Assembly: GCA_002383485.1 (NCBI GenBank)
Contig: DFYY01000020.1
Location: 1-50,553 of the forward strand
DNA from: Bacteroidales bacterium UBA4070
Lineage (GTDB): Bacteria > Bacteroidota > Bacteroidia > Bacteroidales > VadinHA17
Direction of reading: 5' to 3'
DNA: 50,553 nt
Below the pieces are notes generated by a model. The model was given only the letters and a program-made list of their open reading frames with translations. It did not search any database and was not told the origin of the DNA. Position numbers and translations under genes: made by a program. This document shows, piece by piece, positions 40,861 to 48,936 of the stretch; position 1 is the first letter of the stretch, and the number at the start of each line of letters is the position of its first letter.

Positions 40861-42354
40861 TTACAATCCTGAAGGACTTCCAACCCTGATCATCGCGCAG
40901 CGGAAACCAAGGTCGTCACGTGAGGCCTCCTGGTCAAGGTAGCGACGGGTTGAGGGATTGAGCCAGTAAGCCCTGTCCTTCCATGATCCGCCCTTGAAAA
41001 CCCTGGCCCTGTCATTGATGAGAGTCACATAGTCATTGTCCACTTCATTCTGCGAATACATCCTTTCAGTCTGTGGAAGATCAGCATTGCCTGACCATTC
41101 AAGACTCGAGGAGATACTTGATATTACGTCGCCGTCCAGGTAGTTCCTGTAATCACCTTTCTGATAGTTATACCTGTTTGCCACATCTTCCGGCTTCACA
41201 GTGTCAATCTGGAGCCTGCCCAGCCTGTCTTTCTCAACCACCTGGCCGTTGGCGTCACGCTTCAGGTCGGTGAAGACGTTGCCCCTGAACGGGTTGAACA
41301 TATCAACATCTTCAGATGAGAGAGGACGGTAAACATCCATCACCCATTCGTTCACGTTGCCTGCCATGCAATAGAGACCGTAATCATTGGGCCAGTACGA
41401 TCTTACATCTACGGTGATGCTTCCCGCATCGTTCAGGTTGCCTGCCACACCCATCATGTCACCGCGTCCGCGAACGAAGTTGGCCATGAATTCTCCCCTG
41501 TACTTTGGAGCCGAGTTGCGGACGTTATGTCCGTCCCACGGGTAGATAGCCCTTTCATAAATTCTCTCCTCGAAAGTGTTGCCCCTGAGGCCGTAGGCTG
41601 CAAACTCCCACTCAGCTTCCGTCGGCAGACGGTAACGCGGGAGAAGGATGCCATCCTCCTGGCGGACACGCGGATGAAGCTCGTCAACCCTCTGTCCCGG
41701 TACACCCTCATACTGTCCTGCCAGGTATGATTCAGTGTTGAAGTTGTTGGCTCCTGACTGTTCCACATTGTTATCCTGCCACTTGCTGTCAAGAAGAATC
41801 TGTTCGTTGACCCTGTCGGTACGCCATACGCAGTAGTCGTTGGCCTGCAGCCAGCTCACACCCACAACCGGATAGTTGTTGAATGAGGGGTGACGGAAAT
41901 AATACTGCACGTAAGGTTCGTTCAGACCCAGAGGACTTCTCCAGACAAGGGTGTCAGGAAGAGCGCGGCGGTGAACCTCCGGATAATCGCTGTATACCCT
42001 CCTTAGCCAGTACAGGTATTCGCGGTAGTCGAGGTTGGTAACCTCCGTCTCATCCATATAAAATGAAGAAACAGTCACCCTGCGGGGCGAGTTGTTCCAG
42101 TCATACATCACATCCTGATCAACCCTTCCCATCGTAAAGGTACCTCCTTCAATAAGTACAAGGTTGGGGCCGGCGATCTGCTCCGAGGCCTCCCCTATCG
42201 GGTAGCCAAGATCATTCACATCACTCGATTTGGGATCCCTGTAGCTCCAGCCTGTTGTAGGAGATACGTTATCCGGCTGTCCTCCCTTGCAGGAGAAGAA
42301 GAAGAGAGCAACAACAACAAAAACCGGTAAAGCTCTGAATTTATACATAGCCAT
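40861..42354 (-). CDS. gldJ: Gliding/T9SS lipoprotein GldJ-like (SUMF1 fold)
   Basis: A 497-residue lipoprotein with signal peptide and lipobox FFSC at Cys22. The main part has the formylglycine-generating-enzyme (SUMF1/FGE-sulfatase) fold. It opens LVLIEGGTFTMGRVDQD and contains RVTVSSFYMDETEVTNLDY, PVVGVSWLQANDYC, RLPTEAEWEFAAYG, YCMAGNVNEWVMDVYRP and FKGGSWKDRAYWLNPSTRR. This fits GldJ and the related GldK/PorK of the type IX machinery. I favour GldJ because it lies near porU, porV and murF, and no porL, porM or porN genes follow. In flavobacteria GldJ is needed for stability of other gliding proteins. Confidence 0.82.
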   Translation of the reverse strand: MAMYKFRALPVFVVVALFFFSCKGGQPDNVSPTTGWSYRDPKSSDVNDLGYPIGEASEQIAGPNLVLIEGGTFTMGRVDQDVMYDWNNSPRRVTVSSFYMDETEVTNLDYREYLYWLRRVYSDYPEVHRRALPDTLVWRSPLGLNEPYVQYYFRHPSFNNYPVVGVSWLQANDYCVWRTDRVNEQILLDSKWQDNNVEQSGANNFNTESYLAGQYEGVPGQRVDELHPRVRQEDGILLPRYRLPTEAEWEFAAYGLRGNTFEERIYERAIYPWDGHNVRNSAPKYRGEFMANFVRGRGDMMGVAGNLNDAGSITVDVRSYWPNDYGLYCMAGNVNEWVMDVYRPLSSEDVDMFNPFRGNVFTDLKRDANGQVVEKDRLGRLQIDTVKPEDVANRYNYQKGDYRNYLDGDVISSISSSLEWSGNADLPQTERMYSQNEVDNDYVTLINDRARVFKGGSWKDRAYWLNPSTRRYLDQEASRDDLGFRCAMIRVGSPSGL

Positions 42355-42422
42355 TTAAGGTTTACTTGATTACTTTTTAATCCTGAAATTCTGTTCGTTT
42401 ACAAAACTCTGCACCAAAATAA

Positions 42423-43388
42423 CTACAAAAGGGGCAACTTTATTATGTGCACTCCTCGACTTTTTTCAACATTTCCGAAACCAAACACTGCACCGGCTCT
42501 GACTATTGCCGTGCCACTAATTGGCGCAGCTCCGCCTGATAGTATATAACTGTATGACATCATGATCTTTACAAAAGAGATATCATATCCGATAGAGCAT
42601 TGTGCCGACGTGAATCCTCCCTTTGTATGCCACATGGCCAGTCCCGCCATCAGACCCCTCCAGGAGGTTTCGCTGCCCAGATAAATCCTGAATTCGCTGC
42701 CCTGGACAATAACAGCGGCCGATGGTAACAGCGAGAGGTCGCCTGAACGCGGGGACAGATCCACTGCTGCCGTGAGGGAAAAGAGCCGGTCAAGCCTGTT
42801 GTTGTCAGTCTCTTCATCACTGAGAAGGGGACGTGTGAGATGCATTACTGAGACACCGCCGGTCCATGGTCCTGAGGCAACAGTAAAGCCAGTGCCCAGG
42901 TCGAACCGGTTAATGGCTCCCGGATTGGCATACCCGGCTCCTCCTCCGGTGATGCCTCTGAAAGGATCAATGTCATCCGGGAGAATTATTGATCCTGATC
43001 GTATGCCCCTCGAGATAAACGAGGCGGTGAGCCCTGCCGTAACAAATGTATTCCGTCCGGTCTGGAAATGGTACGAGTACGAGAGTCCTCCCCTGAGATC
43101 ATTCATCACCTCTCCGGAGATATCGTCAGAAAGCCACACTCCGGCACCTCCGTGAAGGCCGGAATAATAGGCGTCATATGATGCATAAACTGACCGGAGA
43201 TTAAAACCCTTTCCCGGCAGGAAAGTGAAGGCAGAAAGATTCACTGACGGCGCTTCCCGCAATCCCGCAAATGCAGGATTGTACATCATCTGCATGCCTG
43301 ACACCGTACCGTGCCAGGTATCCTGGCCTCTGAGGGTCAGGGTGCAGAGGAGCAATAACGGAGAAAGAGTCCTGTAACTGAACTTCAT
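42423..43388 (-). CDS. PorP/SprF family type IX secretion protein
   Basis: A 321-residue outer-membrane protein with signal peptide (MKFSYRTLSPLLLLCTLTLR). The family start follows (GMQMMYNPAFAGLREAPSVN, lacking the more usual opening found in the copy at 4587), then many amphipathic strands ending CSIGYDISFVKIMMSYSYIL. It lies 68 bases upstream of gldJ on the same strand and is divergent from porU. It may be PorP itself or another family member; the two copies in this window are too diverged to say by eye. Confidence 0.85.
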   Translation of the reverse strand: MKFSYRTLSPLLLLCTLTLRGQDTWHGTVSGMQMMYNPAFAGLREAPSVNLSAFTFLPGKGFNLRSVYASYDAYYSGLHGGAGVWLSDDISGEVMNDLRGGLSYSYHFQTGRNTFVTAGLTASFISRGIRSGSIILPDDIDPFRGITGGGAGYANPGAINRFDLGTGFTVASGPWTGGVSVMHLTRPLLSDEETDNNRLDRLFSLTAAVDLSPRSGDLSLLPSAAVIVQGSEFRIYLGSETSWRGLMAGLAMWHTKGGFTSAQCSIGYDISFVKIMMSYSYILSGGAAPISGTAIVRAGAVFGFGNVEKSRGVHIIKLPLL

Positions 43389-43489
43389 GTTCGCACTTCA
43401 CAATTATCAACGCTGCCGTGCCTCTAATATTTTGTCCCCGGCAGCAGCAAAACAGGGCAAAGATAAGCTACTTGACTATCTTTGCCACA

Positions 43490-46400
43490 ATGAACCTGAA
43501 AAGTCTGGCAACCGGCATAATATCTCTTCTGCCCCTGATTCATGCTGCGGCGCAGGAGTACGCGGCCTCATCCGTGCTTGCCAGCGGCCGGTGGGCTAAG
43601 ATTGCCATCACCTCGGAAGGGATTTACAGACTCGATTATTCACGCATAAGAGAGATGGGGATAACCGATCCCGCCACCGCCGTGCTCTACGGAAACAACC
43701 GGGGACAGTTGTCATTCATGAACGACGGCACCGCCCCTGATGACCTCAGAGAAATTGCCGTAACGGTTGAAAAGGGAAGTGACGGAATCTTCAATGACGG
43801 AGACTACATGCTCTTCTATGCCGAAGGGACACACAGGTGGCTGCATGATCCCTCCTCAGGCGGTTACAGCTTTCTTCGGCATCATTACTCCGACACGGCA
43901 TGGTATTTCATTGGTCCGCAGCCTTCAGGCCCCCTCGTGATGGTAACGGATACACCGCCGTCAGCATCCCCTACGGATGCCTCACAGTCAACCGACGTTG
44001 TCTTCAGGCATGAACGCGAGGAGATCAGCCTCATCAGGTCAGGCAGGGAATGGTACCAGCAGGTGGCCTCCGGGATACAGAACAGTGTGAGCCCTGATTT
44101 CACAGACCTGATCACCTCCGAAAGGATTAGATACAGGTTAAGGGTACTTGGACGGTCTGACACCGGCACCTCATTCACCCTTGCCCAGGGAACGGAAACG
44201 GTGAAATCGGTCACCGTGCCGCCTGTTACGATGACAGACCTGAATGGCATCTTCGCAGAGATTGTGACAGTGTCAGACTCCGTTCTGCCCTCTTCCATAT
44301 CGCCGGCTTTCAGCATCACCTTCTCATCCGGCGGCAATATGGCCGCCACCGGGTATATCGACTATGTTGATTTCCTGGCAAGGGCGAGGATGGTTTACCG
44401 TGACAGGCACCTGATCATAAGCGACAGCCGCACTGCCGGAACAGGGAGAGTGACAAGGTTCTCGGTGGAGAGTTCAGCCTCGCTGAGGGTCTGGGACGTC
44501 ACGGATCCCTTCTCCCCTCGTGCAGTGCAGACTGCAACCCAGGGGGGAAACACCCTATTCACGACAGCAACCGACAGCCTTAGAAAATTTGTGGCATTTG
44601 CGGCAACACACATCAGGCAGCCGGTAAGATTTGTCGCGGTGCAACCGCAAAACCTGCACGCCCTTGCCCCGGCTGACATGGTAATAGTAACACACCCGCT
44701 GTTCCGTGATTATGCGGAGCGCCTTACTGCAATACACCTTGCAGATGACGGCACCAGCTCAGTCATAGTTACACCGGAAGAGATATTTAATGAATTTTCG
44801 GGCGGAATTCCTGATGCCGCCGCAATAAGAAACTTCGTGAAAATGATTCGTGACCGTGGCATGGATTACGGTTCCCCGCTGAAGTACCTGCTGCTGTTCG
44901 GCGACGGATCATATGAAAACAAGACACCACCTCCGCAAAACAGCTCATTCATCCCCACCTGGCAGTCGGTCAACTCCAATACCGGTGTCCTCTCCTTCAC
45001 CTCTGATGACTTCTACGGCCTCCTCGATGATGGCGAGGGCGAAGCAGAGGGCTTCCTGGATATCGGCATCGGAAGACTCCCAGCATCAGACACCCTGTCA
45101 GCCAGCATCATGGTGCGAAAGATCGAATCGTACCTCAGTGCCTCAAACAGCGGATCATGGAGAAACATCCTCTGCCTGGTGGCTGACGATGAGGACGCCA
45201 ATCTCCATATGCTTGATGCCGAAGGCCTTGCAGAAGCGGCATCTGCAATGGCTCCTCCACTGACTGTAGAAAAAATTTATCTTGACGCCTACCGGCAGGT
45301 GACCTCGGTGACGGGCGACTCCTATCCTGATGCTTCAAAGGCCGTTGATGACAGGATGGCTGCCGGATGCCTGATCATGAACTATGTGGGACACGGGAAC
45401 GAGTCGGGACTTGCACATGAAAGAGTGATCCGGACTGACAATATAAACTCGTGGAAAAACAGCAAGATGCTGCCTCTCTTTATCACCGCAACCTGCGAGT
45501 TTTCAAGGTTCGACGATGCTGACATCAACCGTACAACGGGTCTCATTACCGCGAAGACCTCGGCCGGCGAGATGGTGCTGCTCAATCCTGACGGCGGGGC
45601 GATTGCGCTGATGAGCACCACAAGGGTCGTCTATTCGGCTCCGAACTATGCACTCAACAGGGCAATATATGACAATGCATTCAAAACAGCGCCTGACGGA
45701 CGCTCCATGAGGCTGGGTGACATAATCAGGCAGGCAAAGGTCAGCTCCGGCACAGGCATGAACAAGCGCAATTTCCTGCTGCTTGGAGACCCTGCACTGC
45801 GACTTGCATGGCCCGTTAGGGGCAGGGTTGTAACTGACAGCATAAACGGCGTTCACATCTCCCTTCCATCTGATACCCTCAAGGCACTGTCCCTGGTAAC
45901 TGTCAGCGGCCATCTCGAAGATGCAGACGGCAACCTGATGCCCGGATTTAACGGTACGCTCGAACCAACCGTGTTCGACAAACCGGGCAATGTAAGCACG
46001 CTGGCAAATGACGGCGGTTCGCCAATGATTTTCCCGGTTGCCGGTAACATACTCTTCAGCGGAAGAACTACCGTCACCGGGGGAAGGTTCACCTTCTCAT
46101 TCATCGTCCCCCTCGACATAAACTACAGTTATGGCAACGGAGCAATAAAATACTATGCCTTCGACAGCATCTCCGACCTTAACGGAAGTTTTTCCGGAAT
46201 TACTGTGGGTGGCTTCTCCGGGACGGCAATGGATGACACGGAGGGACCGGAGATAAGACTGTTCATGAATGACACCCTGTTCAACGATGGCGGGGTCACT
46301 GACAACTCCCCCATACTGCTTGCATTCCTCAGTGACCGGTCGGGAATAAACGCCAGCGGAACAGGTATCGGGCATGATATAATCGCATGGCTTGACGATG

Positions 46401-46894
46401 ACATGTCATCTGCAGTAGCGCTCAACAGCCTCTTCAGGTCAGACATCGGCCTGCACAGCTCAGGCAGTCTGGCATACCCGCTGATGGTAGCCGAAAGAGG
46501 CAAACACACAGTCTCTCTGAGAGCCTGGGACAACCTGAACAATCCATCTGTTACCACACTCAGGTTTATTGTGGAGGCCGGCGGCAGTTTCAGGCTGAAC
46601 AACCTGCTTGCCTTTCCCAACCCGGCAACCGAAGGGACGAAATTCACGGCCGGCCATAACAGGCCAGGGACCGAAATGGATATTACCCTTACAATCTTAA
46701 GCTCAGACGGGCGAACAGTCAGGGTTCTCAGGGAGAAAAGCTACAGTGCAGGATATGCCCTCCCGGATATCCCCTGGGACGGGTGTGACATGAACGGAGG
46801 CAGGGTGGCACGGGGACTCTATCTGTGGAGGGCTGAAGCAGTGACTTCAGAGGGCGAAAAAGCCTCAGCAACAGGCCGTTTTATCATTTTGTAA
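43490..46894 (+). CDS. porU: Type IX secretion system sortase PorU
   Basis: A protein of about 1134 residues. Signal peptide from ATG 43490 (MNLKSLATGIISLLPLIHAA). The central peptidase C25 (gingipain-type) domain holds the dyad His635 (NYVGHGNESG) and Cys669 (FITATCEFSRFDD). The 34-residue spacing resembles P. gingivalis PorU. A C-terminal domain of the Por sorting type ends the protein (LLAFPNPATEGTKF ... DMNGGRVARGLYLWRAE). PorU removes the C-terminal signal of exported proteins and links them to the cell surface. The longer frame from 43418 adds sequence without signal character and is rejected. porV follows 63 bases downstream. Confidence 0.94.
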   Translation: MNLKSLATGIISLLPLIHAAAQEYAASSVLASGRWAKIAITSEGIYRLDYSRIREMGITDPATAVLYGNNRGQLSFMNDGTAPDDLREIAVTVEKGSDGIFNDGDYMLFYAEGTHRWLHDPSSGGYSFLRHHYSDTAWYFIGPQPSGPLVMVTDTPPSASPTDASQSTDVVFRHEREEISLIRSGREWYQQVASGIQNSVSPDFTDLITSERIRYRLRVLGRSDTGTSFTLAQGTETVKSVTVPPVTMTDLNGIFAEIVTVSDSVLPSSISPAFSITFSSGGNMAATGYIDYVDFLARARMVYRDRHLIISDSRTAGTGRVTRFSVESSASLRVWDVTDPFSPRAVQTATQGGNTLFTTATDSLRKFVAFAATHIRQPVRFVAVQPQNLHALAPADMVIVTHPLFRDYAERLTAIHLADDGTSSVIVTPEEIFNEFSGGIPDAAAIRNFVKMIRDRGMDYGSPLKYLLLFGDGSYENKTPPPQNSSFIPTWQSVNSNTGVLSFTSDDFYGLLDDGEGEAEGFLDIGIGRLPASDTLSASIMVRKIESYLSASNSGSWRNILCLVADDEDANLHMLDAEGLAEAASAMAPPLTVEKIYLDAYRQVTSVTGDSYPDASKAVDDRMAAGCLIMNYVGHGNESGLAHERVIRTDNINSWKNSKMLPLFITATCEFSRFDDADINRTTGLITAKTSAGEMVLLNPDGGAIALMSTTRVVYSAPNYALNRAIYDNAFKTAPDGRSMRLGDIIRQAKVSSGTGMNKRNFLLLGDPALRLAWPVRGRVVTDSINGVHISLPSDTLKALSLVTVSGHLEDADGNLMPGFNGTLEPTVFDKPGNVSTLANDGGSPMIFPVAGNILFSGRTTVTGGRFTFSFIVPLDINYSYGNGAIKYYAFDSISDLNGSFSGITVGGFSGTAMDDTEGPEIRLFMNDTLFNDGGVTDNSPILLAFLSDRSGINASGTGIGHDIIAWLDDDMSSAVALNSLFRSDIGLHSSGSLAYPLMVAERGKHTVSLRAWDNLNNPSVTTLRFIVEAGGSFRLNNLLAFPNPATEGTKFTAGHNRPGTEMDITLTILSSDGRTVRVLREKSYSAGYALPDIPWDGCDMNGGRVARGLYLWRAEAVTSEGEKASATGRFIIL

Positions 46895-46926
46895 AACAAC
46901 ACAATAAGTGACCCTTTTTTTTGTTT

Positions 46927-46934
46927 TATATTTG
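46927..46934 (+). promoter_or_regulatory. Probable -7 promoter element of porV
   Basis: TATATTTG lies 24 bases before the porV ATG, so porV can probably be expressed apart from porU. The -33 position has no clear TTG. Confidence 0.5.
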
Positions 46935-46957
46935 CACAAATCTGTAACTAAATACAC

Positions 46958-48109
46958 ATGAAAATCAACGCGCTGATTGTTAGCACTTTACTACTGACAC
47001 TTATTACTATTTTACCTGTAACAGCGCAGGAGGAGTTGAATTATAATCCCATTCAAACCGTTGTACCGTTCCTTTCCATCGCACCCGACTCCCGCTCAGG
47101 GGCTCTCGGTGATGCCGGTGTGGCAACCTCGCCGGACATATTCAGCATGCACTGGAATCCTGCAAAATATGCCTTCATAGACGGAAACGGAGGTTTCGGC
47201 ATGTCATATTCCCCGTGGCTGAGAGCGCTTATTCCCGATATAAATCTTTCATACCTCACCGGCTACTACAGGATCGACAGCAAGCAGGTAGTTGCTGCCA
47301 GCCTGATGTATTCTTCGCTTGGCAAGATAGAGTTTACTGATGATATAGGGAGTATACTCCGGGAGTTCAATGCAAACGAATTTTCTGTTGACGCCGCCTA
47401 CTCCAGGCTTTTTTCGGAACACTGGTCGGGAGGCGTGGCCCTGCGGTTCATCTATTCGAACCTGACCGGCGGGATCGAGGACACAAAACCGGGTATCGCC
47501 TTCGCTGCTGATGCTTCAGCTTACTACACGAACCAGCTCTCGCTCGGATCAAGGGATGGGAACATCTCATTTGGAATCAACCTTTCGAATATTGGCTCCA
47601 AGATGAGTTACACGACCGAATTCGATCCCGACTTCATTCCCATCAACATGCGCATCGGAACAACGTTCCTGATTAACCTCGACAGGTACAACGCGCTTGC
47701 GTTGTCACTCGACATCAACAAGTTGCTTGTTCCGACGCCACCTGTCTATGACGAGGACCGTAATATAATCGATGGCAAGGATCCGAACGTTTCGGTACCG
47801 GTAGCCATATTCCAGTCGTTTTACGATGCCCCGGGCGGTTTCAGGGAAGAGATGCAGGAGTTCACACAGTCGGTTGGTGTTGAGTACTGGTACAACCAGC
47901 AGTTTGCAATCAGGGCCGGTTATTACAACGAAGCCGAGCTCAAGGGAAACAGGAAGTACTTCACCGTCGGAGCCGGGTTCAGGATGAGCGTCTTCTCGCT
48001 TGATTTCTCATATCTTATGCCTTTCACGCAGAACAATCCGCTGGCCCGCACACTCAGGTTCTCCCTCGGATTTGAATTCGATTCGCTGCGTAACCTGAGT
48101 CAGAAGTAA
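46958..48109 (+). CDS. porV: Type IX secretion outer-membrane protein PorV (LptO)
   Basis: A 383-residue FadL-like beta-barrel with signal peptide MKINALIVSTLLLTLITILP. The PorV family opening follows (NPIQTVVPFLSIAPDSRSGALG; FSMHWNPAKYAFIDGNGGFG), and it ends FTVGAGFRMSVFSLDFSYLMP. PorV takes substrates from the translocon and carries them to PorU. It is next to porU, as in many Bacteroidota, and is followed 9 bases later by ispF, probably on the same transcript. Confidence 0.94.
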   Translation: MKINALIVSTLLLTLITILPVTAQEELNYNPIQTVVPFLSIAPDSRSGALGDAGVATSPDIFSMHWNPAKYAFIDGNGGFGMSYSPWLRALIPDINLSYLTGYYRIDSKQVVAASLMYSSLGKIEFTDDIGSILREFNANEFSVDAAYSRLFSEHWSGGVALRFIYSNLTGGIEDTKPGIAFAADASAYYTNQLSLGSRDGNISFGINLSNIGSKMSYTTEFDPDFIPINMRIGTTFLINLDRYNALALSLDINKLLVPTPPVYDEDRNIIDGKDPNVSVPVAIFQSFYDAPGGFREEMQEFTQSVGVEYWYNQQFAIRAGYYNEAELKGNRKYFTVGAGFRMSVFSLDFSYLMPFTQNNPLARTLRFSLGFEFDSLRNLSQK

Positions 48110-48117
48110 TTATTGAG

Positions 48118-48618
48118 ATGACGCTCCACCAGAGGATAGGGCAGGGCATCGACTTCCACCGTCTTGAAGAGGGCCGGGAGCTCTGGCTCGGAGGAGTACA
48201 TATCAACTCATCCAAAGGGTGTGTAGCACACTCGGACGGCGATGCACTGATCCATGCCATCTGCGATGCGCTGCTGGGTGCGGCAGGATTGAATGACATC
48301 GGCTATCATTTTCCTGATACCTCTGATGAATTCAAGGGTATTGACAGCAAGATTTTACTGAAACGTACCGTGGAGATGGTGACAGCCAGGGGCTACAGGG
48401 TAGTGAATATAGACAGTACCGTCTGCCTGGAGCTGCCTAAACTGGCACCCTATATCACCGCCATGCGTACAACCATGGCGTCAGTCCTCAATATCTCTTC
48501 CGATGCCATATCAGTCAAAGCCACAACCACCGAGAAGATGGGTTTCACCGGCCGCGGTGAAGGTGTCGTTGCCCAGGCAGTATGCCTGCTGTCCGACGTG
48601 ATTCCTGATAATCTTTAA
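48118..48618 (+). CDS. ispF: 2-C-methyl-D-erythritol 2,4-cyclodiphosphate synthase
   Basis: A 166-residue enzyme of the MEP isoprenoid pathway that makes MEcPP. The zinc ligands are in GIDFHRL and ICDALLGAAG (Asp/His set), with the family segments HSDGDALIHAICDALLGAAG, DIGYHFPDT, DSTVCLELPKLAPY and SVKATTTEKMGFTGRGEG. Full length. Its place behind porV looks like simple operon sharing. Its product feeds isoprenoids, including any carotenoids made by the cell. Confidence 0.95.
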   Translation: MTLHQRIGQGIDFHRLEEGRELWLGGVHINSSKGCVAHSDGDALIHAICDALLGAAGLNDIGYHFPDTSDEFKGIDSKILLKRTVEMVTARGYRVVNIDSTVCLELPKLAPYITAMRTTMASVLNISSDAISVKATTTEKMGFTGRGEGVVAQAVCLLSDVIPDNL

Positions 48619-48726
48619 TGAATTTGCGAATTGCGATTATCTCAGAAAATTGATTAGAGAAAACTGTAAGCTCGCAGAGCTTGAATAATTGTAACAGCAT
48701 GCACTCTTAACAACAGGGGGCATGTA

Positions 48727-48774
48727 GGTGGGTTGTGGCCTGCCTTATACAATTCCTGATGGCATACAGCCATC
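48727..48774. repeat. 48-bp direct repeat, copy 1
   Basis: Identical to 48868-48915, beginning GGTGGGTTGTGGCCTGCC and ending with GGCATACAGCCATC. The two copies are offset by 141 bases. Confidence 0.9.
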
Positions 48775-48867
48775 ATTTCCGCATAGCCATACAGAACAAA
48801 ATTGGCCTACCCTCGTAGAGGGTAAAGAATTGTATAGTCATGTCACCCGGGAACAAAAGGGAGGGTG

Positions 48868-48915
48868 GGTGGGTTGTGGCCTGCCTTATACAATTCCTGA
48901 TGGCATACAGCCATC
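48868..48915. repeat. 48-bp direct repeat, copy 2
   Basis: Exact second copy of 48727-48774, followed directly by the short GCAATTCGCAAATCACA tract. Confidence 0.9.
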
Positions 48916-48936
48916 CGCAATTCGCAAATCACAAAT

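Larger units (their letters stand above)
48619..48936. other. Gene-free repeat region between ispF and hutU
   Basis: 318 bases between two converging genes. It holds a TTTGCGAATTGCGA tract (48625-48638), a hairpin AAGCTC-GCA-GAGCTT (48668-48682), two exact 48-bp repeats, a hairpin TACCCTC-GTA-GAGGGTA (48808-48824) and a second 'AATTCGCAAATCACA' tract (48921-48935). TATACAATTC (48746-48755, 48887-48896) has its complement GAATTGTATA at 48827-48836, so alternative stem-loops are possible. The open frame across it is in register with the 141-base repeat period but runs antisense into hutU, so I do not call it a gene. Confidence 0.55.

Noticed and set aside
40861..42354. Sulfatase-modifying enzyme
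   Set aside because: The fold is that of formylglycine-generating enzymes, but the lipobox, the PorP/PorU/PorV neighbours and the absence of sulfatases point to the GldJ/GldK structural role.
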